Assembly (NCBI GenBank): GCA_002104905.1
Contig: MCFE01000682.1
Location: forward strand, 1-46,323
DNA: 46,323 nt
From: Basidiobolus meristosporus CBS 931.73
Taxonomy: Eukaryota > Basidiobolomycota > Basidiobolomycetes > Basidiobolales > Basidiobolaceae
Reading direction: 5' to 3'
Both the position numbers and the translations under genes were made by a program. Positions within the stretch are counted from its first letter, which is position 1; each line of letters opens with the position of its first letter. Shown here piece by piece: positions 1 through 10,603 of this stretch. Below the pieces are notes generated by a model. It was not told the DNA's origin, searched no databases, and worked only from the letters and a program-made list of their open reading frames with translations.

Positions 1-373
1 TAGTAAAGAATTCTTGTCTCAGTAACATTTTCTTAGCAGCTGAACATGACTGGTAGGTGTCTTCTAATGCCTTCCAGGCATTCTTTGCTGTTTTTGCTCT
101 TGAGCATTGAATTAGCAATTTGTCTTTGACATTAAGGCAAATGCAGTTAAAGGCACTTTGTTCTTTCTTCTGGTACTTTAAGGCTTCCTCTCCCACGTTT
201 TTAGGAGGACATTCTTCTCCCATGACAATATCCCAAAGGCCTCTTTCTTGTGGCAGCATCTTCATCATCACCTTCAACACTTGATAGTTTGATCCATCCA
301 ACTTTTCAGCAGAGGGAGAAATTCCAGTAATAGCAGTAGTCAACATTGCAGAGAGTGACAGCTTGGGGCTCAT
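1..373 (-). CDS. Copia-type gag, element A (partial, runs off left edge)
   Basis: The minus-strand frame is open from an ATG at 373-371 to the window edge, about 124 codons. It has the hallmark start of Ty1/copia Gag proteins (KLDGSNY, then a Lys/Met-rich helix, then RGLWDIVMGEE) followed by the KNAWKALEDTYQSCSAAKK helix. Gag forms the virus-like particle of the retrotransposon. The ATG lies inside the primer-binding site just downstream of the LTR at 378-727, so the element points leftwards and that LTR is its 5' LTR. No stop or frameshift is visible in this part, unlike copies B, C, D and E, so element A may be the youngest of the left cluster. Its pol lies outside the window. Confidence 0.85.
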   Translation of the reverse strand, partial: MSPKLSLSAMLTTAITGISPSAEKLDGSNYQVLKVMMKMLPQERGLWDIVMGEECPPKNVGEEALKYQKKEQSAFNCICLNVKDKLLIQCSRAKTAKNAWKALEDTYQSCSAAKKMLLRQEFFT

Positions 374-377
374 AACC
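361..377 (-). other. Primer-binding site of element A
   Basis: Directly after the LTR end the minus strand reads GGTTATGAGCCCCAAGC. The first 12 bases are complementary to the anticodon stem-loop typical of eukaryotic initiator tRNA-Met (GGGCUCAUAACC), the half-tRNA priming known from Drosophila copia. The same motif follows the LTRs at 41635 and 43457. Confidence 0.75.
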
Positions 378-727
378 TGTTGTAAGAGTCTTGGAGATAT
401 TGGAAGTGATTGGGAGGACAAGTAGATTAATGTGGTTTTCACTTGATGATATATTGAATGTAAAAGTAGTATTTATACCTTTACCTGGTCTTGGCATTAC
501 AAACACATAGAATAGATTAAGGAAGGTCCCAAGAACATGTGTGCAAAGTTTGGTGCTGTTTGGACAACTTTGAGAATTTTCATGTTCTGGGTACCTGGTA
601 TTTTGGTGAAAATATTCTAAGTAAATCCCAACAAGAAATTTGGTCAGTATTCTCTAGGATTTGAAGGTGATGATATAAGTGACCAAGTTAGGTGAATATT
701 TAGGTGGAAATACAAATTTTTACAACA
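378..727 (-). repeat. Copia LTR, element A (5' LTR, 350 bp)
   Basis: The ends are TGTTGTAA and TTACAACA, an 8-bp inverted terminal repeat with the TG...CA ends of LTRs. It matches the LTRs at 2494, 41287, 43109 and 43988. The element orientation is minus: gag and the primer-binding site lie on its left. Confidence 0.9.
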
Positions 728-1807
728 GGGAGATGGGAAGACAAGTCAAGCTGCAGATACTACCATATCCCAATCTCATCAAGAATATTACTTTCAAGTC
801 TGTCATAGATGTGATGAGTTGGCACATGGAAGACAGCCAGGCAGAGTTGGCAAATACTGAGGACAAATGTGCACATGGAGACACCTATGCCAATGGCATT
901 AAGAAGCTAAGCAGCCCCACTGTGTGGGTAATCAGTTAAGTAATGCAAAGTTGAATTGGGTGCAACAAGCAACCAATTCTTGTTAGGAAAACTCTACCAA
1001 GGTATGCCGGATTTCTCTTGGTCACAAGCCAACTACTACACCATTCAGTATGGAATTCACACAAACAAGAGCCCAACTGCACATATACAGGGAACTAGAA
1101 TCCTGCAGGGAGAAGGAATATATTGGTTCAATACCAAAAAGCTCTTTGCAGATATTCTGGAGGTATTCATGGCACAAGTGGCAACAACCAAGCATATAAT
1201 TGCAAGATGTATATGTTATCAGCAGTACAAGGTAAATGACAACTTTGCAAGTATCACACTAAAAGGCCATAAAGTTGAGGTGATAGAAGTATGTCAATTG
1301 CAGCAGGTGTGTGCATTTGTAGAGGTTGCCAAGCAGGAGGCCATAGTTTTTTTTTGATTAAAACTATATGTGGAATACCCAAGGTAGTGGTGGGTAAGCA
1401 AATAAAGAGGGGTAACTATACAGTGGAATATATGAATTACACAAGGGGAGGTAGAAAAAGGAAATATTATTTGGTAAATTGGTACAGTAGCATTATACAG
1501 AACCAGCTTTAGACCATTATACTGCCAATATAATGCCATCAGATTCTTGCTGTGAGGCCATCAAAATACTGTGAAGTTTCTTGCCATATAGGGCAATTGG
1601 ATGTCCTGGCCAGTTGGATCCACTTAAAATGGTTGTAGAGCACAAAAAGACTGCAACACTACCATGCAATTATAGTCACAGCACCAATCAAATCTTGTCC
1701 AGTTTATGCCTTTATTTGGTAGCAAAATTAGCAAAACACTGTTGTGATCCTGTTATAAGATTGTTAAGAGGGTCAGTAATTCCAAGCTGCTGGTATTATG
1801 ATGGTCT
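728..1807 (+). other. Unrecognised coding-like block between two copia copies
   Basis: About 1.1 kb that does not match the copia sequence on either side. Plus-strand frames at roughly 956-1357 and 1291-1512 read like decayed protein (for example IYWFNTKKLFADILEVFMAQ, then a Lys/Arg-rich stretch with YTRGGRKRKYYLVNW), interrupted by stops and frame changes. It may be a remnant of another transposon or a host gene broken by insertions. I do not recognise the family. Confidence 0.3.
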
Positions 1808-2491
1808 CTAAGCAGTATCCTGACAGTCAATCTGGATCAGATCCACCTGCGGGACCAAATTATTTTCATAGGGCTCATTGGCACTTGATTTTCTTAATTC
1901 TACATCCAGGAACCATCCATATATGAAATTTGAGGTCAAATCTTCAGTTCTGGACTCTAGGGCTGATACAAGGCCCTGAAACTTGTCTGTCAGGCTATTC
2001 AGGATGGTTACTATCACATCCTCATCAGTAGTTTGTACACCTACAGACTCCAGCTCATCCACCAGCTGGTGATTCTGTTAATTAGATTTTTTATTTCTTC
2101 TCCTGACAGCATCTTTGTAGTAAAGAATTTTTGTCTCAGAAACATTTTCTTAGCAGCTGAACATGACTGGTAGGTGTCTTCTAATGCCTTCCAGGCATTC
2201 TTTGCCGTTTTTGCTCTTAAGAATTGAATTAGCAATTTGTCTTTGACATTAAGGCAAATGCAGTTAAAGGCACTTTGTTCTTTCTTCTGGTACTTTAAGG
2301 CTTCCTCTCCCACATTTTTAGGAGGACATTCTTCTCCCATGACAATATCCAAAGGCCTCTTTCTTGTGGCAGCATCTTCATCTTCACCTTCCACACTTGG
2401 TAGTTAGATCCATCCAACTTTTCAACAGAGGGAAAAATAGCAGTGATAGCAGTAGTAGACATTGCAGAGAGTGACAGCTTGGGGCTTGTAA
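1808..2491 (-). pseudogene. Copia gag, element B (frameshifted)
   Basis: This is the same Gag as element A on the minus strand, spread over three frames. Frame 1 covers the KLDGSNYQVWKVKMKML start, frame 2 runs from RPLDIVMGEE to NLINRIT, and frame 3 runs from DELESVG through FIYGWFLDVELRKS. There is a one-base loss near 2350 and another change near 2065. The PBS-embedded ATG has mutated to ACA, so the next Met would have to serve. The reading stops at about 1808, where homology is lost. It is a dead copy, 5' to its LTR at 2494-2844. Confidence 0.85.
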
Positions 2492-2493
2492 CC

Positions 2494-2844
2494 TGCTGTA
2501 AAAGTCTTGGAGACATTGGAAGTGATTGGGAGGACAAGTAGATTATGTGGTTTTCACTTGATGATATATTGAATGTAAAAGTAGTATTTATACTTTTACA
2601 TGGTCTTGGCATAACAAACACATAGAATAGGCTAAGAAAGGTTCCAAGAGCATGTGTGCAAAGCTTGGGGCTGTTTGGGTAACTTTAAGAATTTTCATGT
2701 TCTGGGTACCTGGTATTTTTGGTGAAAATATTCCAAGCAAATCCCAACAAGGAATTTGGTCAGTATTTTCTAGGATTTTAAGGTAATGATCTAAGTGACT
2801 AAGTTAGGTAAATATTTAGGTGGAAATTACAAATATTTACAACA
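2494..2844 (-). repeat. Copia LTR, element B (5' LTR, 351 bp)
   Basis: It begins TGCTGTAAAAG and ends TTTACAACA, so one terminal base is mutated relative to TGTTGTAA. It is full length and alignable to the other LTRs, with more substitutions than the E and F copies. It is followed on its left by the mutated primer-binding site and gag B. Confidence 0.88.
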
Positions 2845-2885
2845 GTAGCACCAGCTGAAGACCAGGGCATATGGGAACTAGTGAA

Positions 2886-3041
2886 TAGACTTGTCCCATT
2901 GGAGAGTGCCACATTGAACTATGAGTCCCAAATAGTGCCATAGTGTGCCAGAGAGGTATTGCACACCTATACTTGGCCACACAATGTGGCATTATTTGGC
3001 ACTCATGGCTCAATGTGGCACTATCCTACAGAACAAGTCTA
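2886..3041. repeat. Foldback (hairpin) element, MITE-like
   Basis: Two arms of about 65-68 bp (2886-2950 and 2974-3041) are imperfect reverse complements, separated by a 23-bp loop. The termini are TAGACTTGT and ACAAGTCTA. Shared blocks include AGTGCCACATTGA and ATGAGT-CCAAAT. The flanks carry GTGAA on the left and ATGAA on the right, a possible decayed target duplication. No coding potential. It lies within or next to the degenerate copia element C. Confidence 0.6.
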
Positions 3042-3529
3042 ATGAACAATGACATAAAGCTGTAGGGATCCTGCAAAAGTCATGGAGGAAGAGTGTTACT
3101 AGCCAAGTGAGTGGTTGGGCTTAATTGTAATGTTAGGTATAGGGACTTGTTTAGGTCAGTACAATTAGGCAGTCAAGTCACAAGTGACAATTGAACAGAA
3201 ACAAACCAATTTGTATGAATGAAAAGTAAGAGCATTGTCTGAGTCAGGAAGTATGGAGTGTGAAACAGGAGCAATAGCAAATCAATGTGCACAAGCATTG
3301 GAGGTGATTGAGTGTCCAGGATCACAAAGTGAGAGAATTGGCAGGGAATCAATCAAAAGCCACTCATGAATTGTTATAATGATAAATTTTGACTTTGTTT
3401 TTTGTGAAGTCTGGGGTGCAATTTTTTAATGGTTTTTGCATGGTGTCCTTACTCCATCAATACCTCATATTCATGGGATTAATATTCTGTAGTAACCATT
3501 TGACAGGATCATCATGAGTTATTTTTCAT
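3042..3529. other. AT-rich stretch without a recognisable gene
   Basis: No open frame of note and no family match. It probably belongs to the decayed internal region of copia element C or to sequence inserted in it, but similarity is too low to say. Confidence 0.3.
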
Positions 3530-4481
3530 AGGGGTGGCTTCCCTTGTTACTTCTGAGGTTTACTTGGATAGTTCTCTGTTCAGCTGCATCAAGAGCTCTA
3601 CTGTCTCTCCATGAAAACCTTGTTGAATGAAATTGCTTGATATTGGGTAGAAAATTCTTCTCAGTCATTGAAGTGTGGAGATGCTTTGGAGTCAATATAT
3701 TACATCTGAGAATCCTTGTATGCTGTTATGCTGGAAACCAATATGAATATTTTATCTTGAGTGGTTGCAGCACTTCTATGTTTGGGCCTTTTGTGCTGAT
3801 TATCTCTGACCTTGAAGCACTGGTCAGATTTGTGTCCTTTCCTTTTACAGTGGCTGCAACAAAGGATCCAGTTGCCTCTAAAGGGTCTTCAGCACCTACT
3901 TTTGTGGCTATTGCTTCTCATTCAGAGCATCTTCTTCTTCCTTCTGGACTGGCACTTCATCTACTGAGTTCCTCATCCAAGAGCCTTCTATACATGTAAC
4001 TCAAAGTTCAATTCTCCAGATATGGACTCTAGGACTGATACAAGACCCTGAAACTAGTCTGTCAGGCAACTCAGGAGGGTATTTCCATGAACCAACATGA
4101 TGATACAGCTTGGTCATTTTTTCATTGCTTCTACTAAGAGCTTCTTTATGGTAAAAAATATTTGCATAAAATACATTTCCTTAGCATCTGAACATGACTA
4201 ATAGGTATCTTCTAGTGCCTTCATGGCATTTGTTGCCATTTAGATCATAAGCATTGAATTAGCAATTTGTCTTTAACATTAAGGCCTCCTCTCCTATATC
4301 TTTAGGTGAGCATTCATCTCCCAAAACAATACCTCAAAGGCCTCTTTCATGTAATAACATCTTCATCCTCATCTTCACTTTCCAGACTTTGTAGATAGAT
4401 CCAGCTAACTCCTCAGCAGAGGGGAAAATTCCAACAATGGCAGTAGTGGACCTTGCAGAGAGTAACTGCTTGGGGCTCATA
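3530..4481 (-). pseudogene. Copia gag-protease remnant, element C (old)
   Basis: On the minus strand, right to left: a degraded Gag (4481 to about 4000), a CCHC zinc knuckle at about 3862-3817 reading C-x2-C-x4-H-x4-C, and then the spacer and protease start, where a stop replaces the Trp before YIDSKAS in the aspartic protease signature. A fragment parallel to the protease region of element D (NKVFM, then IQVNLR) runs to about 3530. Many stops and frameshifts mark it as the oldest copy here. It preserves the zinc knuckle that element D has lost by deletion. Confidence 0.75.
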
Positions 4482-4484
4482 GCC

Positions 4485-4840
4485 TGCCAAAAGAGTTTTT
4501 GGGGATTTTGGAAGTGATTGAGAGAGCATGTAGATTATGTAGATTATATGGTTTTTGCCTGATGGGTATTTAATATAAAGCGGTTTTATACTATCCCATG
4601 GTCTTGGCAGGACAAGTGTGTATACTATGCTTGGGAAGGTCCCAAGAGTATGTGCACAAAGTTTGGGGATGCTTGAACAACTATGGGATTTCTAATGTTG
4701 TGGGTACCTGATATTCTGGTGAGAATATTTGGAGTAAATCCCAAGCAAGGGGTTTGGTCAGAGTTCTCTAAGATTTGTAGGTATAGATCTAAGTGACCGA
4801 GTTAGGTAAATATTCAGGGGTAATCACAAGATTCATAACA
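4485..4840 (-). repeat. Copia LTR, element C (diverged)
   Basis: It begins TGCCAAAAGAG and ends near ATTCATAACA. It aligns along its length with the younger LTRs (fragments such as GGTCCCAAGA and TGGGTACCTG) but with many substitutions. It is the 5' LTR of the minus-strand element C. Confidence 0.75.
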
Positions 4841-5039
4841 CATTTGACACCAACTTGTCATATCAACAAAGTATACAGTACTATCAGGCACCAGGACCAT
4901 TGGCACAATGGAGCAGGTCTATTCTCTTTGCAGGTGGCAAGCTCTCATAGAATACTGTTCAGTGGAAATAGCAACCATGGTTTTGGTCCAAATTTGAAGC
5001 TTCTCACCAGTAAATCATATAGATATTGATAAAGATCGA

Positions 5040-5246
5040 TGTTGGAAATGTTTGATTGGGGCCAATTTGGGCAAACAATTCGAGTGGCCGTATCCAATCA
5101 GATTGGAGCAGAAGCTACTCAACCAGCTTTCATTACGAGTTGGCTTATAGTTGCAGAGCAGGATTTCTAGTGCAAGTATAAATACGTCTAGCCAAAATCC
5201 CCGGCAATACTCCATGCCCATCGAAACAACGCATTTTCTTACAACA
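5040..5246 (+). repeat. LTR-like sequence of a second family
   Basis: A 207-bp segment begins TGTTGGAAATG and ends TTCTTACAACA, with TG...CA ends and TGTTG/CAACA inverted termini. It has an internal TATAAATA box at about 5176, as expected for an LTR promoter. It does not align with the copia LTRs above. No matching target duplication is visible (ATCGA before, CCATA after) and no clear primer-binding site follows, so it may be a solo LTR or a chance pattern. Confidence 0.4.
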
Positions 5247-5857
5247 CCATATGGACATACAGAACATGGATGGTTCAACTTGCCCTGATCAAGTCCCTAA
5301 ACATTGTTTTCGAGTGTGGCCACGTGAACAACACTGGTCCGAGACTTCGACAACACTACATGGTCAGTACTTGATGGTTGGTTTGCCACGAGCTCAATCC
5401 TGTCAAATAGGTGAAGTGCACGATGTCCAAAAGAATCAGTCACGCCAAGCAAAGGATGAGGTCAATGAATGCGCACAATCGATGCATAACAAACTCCATG
5501 CAGCTAATTGTTGACCGGACTTGATTCTGGCCAATGGAGCCCGTCCAGAATTCCTCAATGATGCACCCGCACTTGTGCAACGTTCTATCCGTTCCCTGTA
5601 CCACATCCGGCCATTGTTTGGGCTTCTTTTGGGGCCGTCAGCTAGGATCAGGGTATTCCACCCACTTTTTTCCTATTATTCGCAGGTTCGGAGGTTTTTT
5701 TGCTGAGGCTCCCTGATAAACCCGGTGTTTCTGTGACGAAAGACTTCACCAGCCCCTTTCTTCAACCCTTAGAGTAGCTCACCGACACTTCTCCACCTCC
5801 ACCTCCACCTCCCCTCCAGCCCGCCACTTTGTACAACCATTCCACACGACGCCATAA
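5247..5857. promoter_or_regulatory. Upstream region of CHS7
   Basis: No recognisable gene. A small open frame (5251-5514, plus) starts right after the LTR-like sequence but shows no known domain. The last 100 bases before the CHS7 start contain a pyrimidine-rich CCACCT repeat tract at about 5789-5815, a common fungal core-promoter feature. Confidence 0.4.
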
Positions 5858-7049
5858 ATGCCAAACTACTTCGGGAATTTCAACGACATATGTCGTATCG
5901 TCCCATTGACAGTCTGTCCGTTGTTGGGGAATAATGGGAATGGGATAGAGGCACAATGCTACGCACGTAACTTCGAGTTTTCTGGACACTACTTTTTCGA
6001 GTTCGGTAAGTCGCCACGGCTGAGGTTGGGGTGGCCTGCAAAGCTCGTACTTACTTTCCCTCTGTAGCCGCTGTGGTGATATACATAGCCGCCATTGTGA
6101 TGGCCGTCATCATGATCTACCACATAAAGACCAAATACACCGCCGTTGGTAATTCCTCCGACTGACTGCTCTGCCACCGTGCACCTGCTAACCCCTTGAT
6201 AGGCCGCAAGGAGATGGCGTTCTTCTTCTATCTCTACTTTCTCACCACCCTTCTGGAGATGTTGCTGGTGTCCGGGGCGATTCCCATCGTGTCGAACCTC
6301 TATCCTGTAAGTGTCCTCGCCTGCACCGTTTGAGGCCAGCAGTGGTAACGCCATTCTATTCGCACAGTGGTTCGCGGCCGCACACGTTGGTCTTCTGAGC
6401 GCATCGGTATGGTGCCTGTTGATGAATGGCTTCGTCGGCTTCCAGATCTATGAGGACGGGACCGCACTATCTCTCTGGGTAAGTTTGATTCCTGATTCGG
6501 TCGATGGCCAGCCGATGCTCATCCAAGCCACCCTGTAGCTACTCCGACTATCCACCCTATTTGTCCTGGGCGGGGTGTATTTTGTGGCCATCGCCACCTT
6601 CAAAAACATCACCGGATTCTTCGGGCCCACCAAACAGCTTATGCTGTGGATCTTCTACTTCGTATTCAACGGGGCAGCCATCCTGATCTACTTCCTGATG
6701 CAGCTCGTGCTGGTCTTCAAGACTCTGGATGACAGATGGCCTTTAGGTAAGTTTGACTGCTGCTGCAGGGCACGCGGGACCAGCCTGACATTTCCTTTCC
6801 CTAGGGGACATCCTCTTTGCGTTTGCATTCTTTGTGATCGGGCAGCTGTGCCTGTACGTCCTTTCCAAGGATATCTGCGTGTATGTCAGCCATTACATCG
6901 ACGGGATGTTCTTCGGAGTGCTGTGTTCGCTACTGGGAGTGATGATGGTCTACAAGTACTGGGACTCCATCACCAAGGAGGACCTTGAGTTCAGCGTAGG
7001 GAGCAAGAATGTTCAGTGGGATTACAAGGGGACCAACTACTCCTACTAG
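5858..7049 (+). CDS. CHS7: Chitin synthase export chaperone (Chs7 family)
   Basis: Six exons: 5858-6005, 6068-6148, 6203-6306, 6368-6478, 6539-6746 and 6805-7049, joined in frame to 298 aa (yeast Chs7 is about 316). All five introns are GT-AG, 54-62 nt. Family signatures are the N-terminal FGNF-x-DICR...PLC-like segment, the NGIEAQCYARN block, WCLLMNGFVGFQIYEDGT in exon 4, and seven hydrophobic membrane-spanning stretches. In yeast this ER membrane protein is needed for chitin synthase III (Chs3) to leave the ER. The start is the first ATG after the CT-rich promoter. The C-terminus is short and ends in Tyr-rich residues. The assignment rests on recalled family motifs. Confidence 0.92.
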
Positions 7050-7453
7050 ACCAGCCTGCCCTCTCGCCCTCAATACCTCCCTCCTACATTAAGTAATATT
7101 TTTGCCCGCTCTGTACACAATCGGCTCCATGTATGACGCTACTATTCCTCTAATAAACTATCCCGTAAGTGCCGCGCGAGCATCACGGAGGCTGTCAAGC
7201 GCGTGTGATGGTGATCATCAATTGGAGATAAATATAATCGTTGATCAAAATCTTGCTTATCAATGGATGTTGCACTGATTAAAAGCTTAGCATATGATTA
7301 TCTGATAAATAAGACCTGACAAATCGGTGTGTGACAGACCTATCACAATACTTCCTATTAGCCCCGTATTATCATGGGGCAGGGAAAGCCACTTGAATTC
7401 GCTTTCTTAACTCACAACGAGGGCTCACTTCTTACCCATTCGCTTCGTCCAGT
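7050..7453. other. CHS7-PEX11 intergenic region
   Basis: It holds the CHS7 3' end with a possible AATAAA signal at about 7150 and the PEX11 promoter. An AT-rich central part contains several GATCA/TGATCA palindromic hexamers around 7209-7247. No gene seen. Confidence 0.5.
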
Positions 7454-8262
7454 ATGGCCAAATCAGCAGTTCTTGAGCTCGTCAGGGCATCCATCGCGGG
7501 TCCCAACCCCAACCTTGACCGTCTCGTCAAACTGTTCTCCACTTTCCGAGGCAATGACAAAGTTCTTATGGTTCGTGGTGGGGTTTTCCCTTCTCTAACA
7601 AGCCCCGCAAACTAACTTGCTTCCCATTCAGTTGATTCAATACACCTGCAAAATCTTGGTGGCCTACTTCAACTACCGCAAAAAACCCGGCCTCGCCACC
7701 CGTTTTGCCAACCTCGGTGGACCCACCGCTGACTTCCGTATTCTCCTCCGTTACTCCGGACTCGTCCCAATGCTTCAGGCAATCTTGGCGGTCGAGAGAA
7801 GCCCACCAGCTTCGCGAACTCTACTCTGGGTGGAGAGGCTTCAGAATTTAAGCATGGTGATCTATTACCCTCTAGAGCATATCTACTGGCTGGGTGCACA
7901 CAACGTCATCCCTCTTTCCACAGAAAAGACCAACAAGATCAGTCTCTGGTCGTGCCGCTTCTGGGCTGCATACGTCGTCCTGCAGTTCATCCACAGCTAC
8001 GAGGAATATCGTCTCTGGAACGTCAAGCGTATCGGTTTGTTGAAGAAGTCCGGCGAAGACTCCGTCGACCCCAACGAAATGGAAGCCTTGATGGCCGAGA
8101 AGCGCAGCATCAAAGATGTGGCATATCGTGAACACCGCTTACTTCCCCATGACTTTGCATTGGTCTCTAGAGAAATCGCCAATCCCCGAATGGTTCATCG
8201 GTGTTTGTGGTGTAGTCGCTGGCCTATACCAGCTCCAATTTGCCTGGGAATCCACAGCCTGA
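7454..8262 (+). CDS. PEX11: Peroxisomal membrane protein PEX11 (one-base frameshift)
   Basis: Exon 1 is 7454-7570 and exon 2 starts at 7632 after a 61-nt intron with a weak GTTCGT donor. The protein begins MAKSAVLELVRASIAG and continues with NLDRLVKLFSTFRGNDKVLM, LIQYTCKILVAYF and FRILLRYSG, typical of Pex11, which elongates and divides peroxisomes. After residue 205 (VAYR, base 8129) the frame breaks. Skipping one base (8130) restores the conserved C-terminal block TAYFPMTLHWSLEKSPIP and GVVAGLYQLQFAWEST, ending at TGA 8260-8262, for 248 aa. Without the shift the protein would run into about 70 unrelated residues to 8348. The break may be an assembly indel or a real mutation. Confidence 0.86.
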
Positions 8263-8690
8263 TCGGTGATTTATCCGCGCCAGTGCAACTTGGCCGTATT
8301 CCCATAGAAACCATTCAAATGTCACCTTTAATAGCCATTATGTATTAAACCCTCATATAACCAAGTATTTCGTGCATAAAGCCAGGTTATTTCCATCACA
8401 ATAAAGCTCGATGTTCTGGGAAAATCACGCGCTCGTTCCATGAATGTACCCACACTCACACTCACACTCCCACCTCTCCCTAGTTGATGGGGAATTCTCG
8501 GTAATTTTCCAGGATTGCCAATGGATCAGATTGATCAGGAATCCAGGAAATCGTGGAAAATTTTACTCGGAAAATATAGTCGCAGAAGATAAACAAATCT
8601 GGTTAGTTTTTCTTGGGTAAACGATACAAGACCTTTGGGTGAATTTCCTACCTGTATCTGTTCCTGGTACACGTACACCGCACTCGCAAA
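8263..8690. other. PEX11-PUB1 intergenic region
   Basis: It contains an AATAAAGC signal at about 8400 for PEX11, then a CACTCA short repeat at 8451-8468 and an AT-rich leader before the next start codon. No gene seen. Confidence 0.5.
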
Positions 8691-10603
8691 ATGGATCCTT
8701 ACGCAGCACAAGCCGCATACCATCCAGCCGCCATGGGTATGGCCCAAGATGAAAGCTTCAAAAGCCTGTATGTTGGAAACCTCGATCCTAGAGTGACTGA
8801 TTACATGCTTTGGGAGATCTTCGCCACCGTCGGACAAGTCATCAGCATCAAGATCATTCCCGACAAGAGTGTAAGTTCCCCTTGATTCTGTGACCACCTC
8901 CGTTTGTTCTGCCGGCGGGGATTTGTGTACATTGGGTCAATGCGGTTTTGGAAGCGATGGTCGCATAGGTTGTTTTACTACGATACCAATAACCCAACTG
9001 ATGCACGTCTTTCTTAAGCTCTAGTCACATACAAAGGGCTAGGTTCAACTGGATGTTGAGTTGTATGCTTAGAGTAGGCACTTTTTTCCTCTCGTACCGA
9101 TCGAATCCAACACAACCCACCATTTCACCAACACTACCACCCAACCCACTCGTCAACACGCTGCTTACCGCATTTATATTGTTGTTTTAGTATGCTCACG
9201 GTGGCCTGAACTATGGTTTTGTCGAGTACATTGACCACTACTCCGCCGATCAAGCTTTGCAGACCCTGAATGGCCGAAAGATCTTCACCTCCGAAATCCG
9301 AGTTAACTGGGCATTTGCAGGCGCCAACGCTCATAAGGAAGACACATCAAGTCAGTCACCAAGCTTCCGGGAGTCCTGGACCAGATTCGCTAACCACTCA
9401 TATCTCTATAGGCCACTACCATGTTTTCGTCGGTGACCTAAGTCCTGAGGTGAACGATCAAGTACTAGCCAAAGCATTCAGCGCCTTTGGCAGCATGTCG
9501 TATGTGCAGTTTACACCAAGCATGTTGGGTCAGTCGAGATGCTAAATGAATCCTGTAGTGATGCCCGTGTTATGTGGGATATGAACTCCGGAAAGTCGAG
9601 GGGATACGGATTTGTTGCGTTCAGAGAAAAGGCTGTATGTGGATTTCGATGGGACATGGCCGTTGCCAAACGACGCTAACTAATGAGTTTCCTTCCTTAG
9701 GATGCTGATCAAGCCATCAACACGATGAACGGTACGTATCACCTCATACGTCTTGTGTTTTGAAGGGCCCACCTCATCCAGATTTGCGATTCTAGGCGAA
9801 TGGCTAGGCAGCCGAGCCATCAGATGCAATTGGGCTAACCAGAAAGGCGTGGCCTCCACCCCCGCACCAAGCTCCACGCCACGTTAGTATACTCTATCAC
9901 TGAGTGGGTCAAGTTCATTTTACTGATCTCGGCCTTTTGCAGCTGCCACATCCTACAAACAAAGCATGACTTATGAGACGGTCGTTGCTCAGAGTCCCCA
10001 GCACAACACCACCATCTACGCAGGAAACCTGGCCCCCTATACCACCCGTGAGTATCCACGAAGGCGTATCGACTAAGCTCCCGACTGACCCCCATCTGTT
10101 TCGTATTTCCAGAGGAGCAGCTCTACCCAATATTCCAACAGTATGGCTATATCATCGACATTCGCATGCAGGTTGATCGTGGCTTCGCCTTCGTCAAGCT
10201 GGACACCCATGAGAACGCCGCCATGGCCATTGTTTCTCTTCATGGGGCTGTGGTCAACGGCAGACCGCTGAAGTGCTCCTGGGGGAAAGACAAGCCCTCT
10301 GATAGCACATCCACCCCCTCATACCCTCAGCAAAACTACGGCTACATGGCACCGATGTACTCCATGTACCAGCCACAAGCCTATCATGCTGACGCTGCTG
10401 CTGATCCAAATGGCCAAGCTGCTCCAGGCTGGGATGGCTATGCAATGTACGATCCCTATGCGCAATACTACGGCGCCTACGGGGCCCCGGCTGCCTATGG
10501 CGCCGTCAACACAGACCCCAACGCCCCCTCACCTGCCGCTACCAACGCAACGCAACCCGCCAGCGCTAACGGGGAGGTGGGCGCGCGATCCGCTAATCAG
10601 TAA
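8691..10603 (+). CDS. PUB1: Three-RRM poly(U)/poly(A)-binding protein, PUB1/TIA-1 type
   Basis: Eight exons: 8691-8870, 9191-9350, 9412-9499, 9559-9634, 9701-9731, 9796-9882, 9943-10047 and 10113-10603, giving 405 aa. Intron 1 is unusually long (320 nt); the others are 60-66 nt. RRM1 has RNP2 LYVGNL (26-31) and RNP1 LNYGFVEY (66-73). RRM2 has VFVGDL (118-123) and RGYGFVAF (157-164). RRM3 has IYAGNL (232-237) and RGFAFVKL (265-272). A Gln/Tyr/Ala/Pro-rich low-complexity tail follows, as in TIA-1/Pub1 stress-granule proteins that bind U-rich mRNA and influence mRNA stability and splicing. The long first intron could carry regulatory elements. Nam8 is the alternative name, but the RRM order and prion-like tail fit Pub1/TIA-1 better. 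Confidence 0.9.

Noticed and set aside
8263-8348. Extending PEX11 in its first frame to the stop at 8348
   Set aside because: The extension lacks family similarity, while the +1 frame carries the conserved Pex11 C-terminus and stops at 8262.
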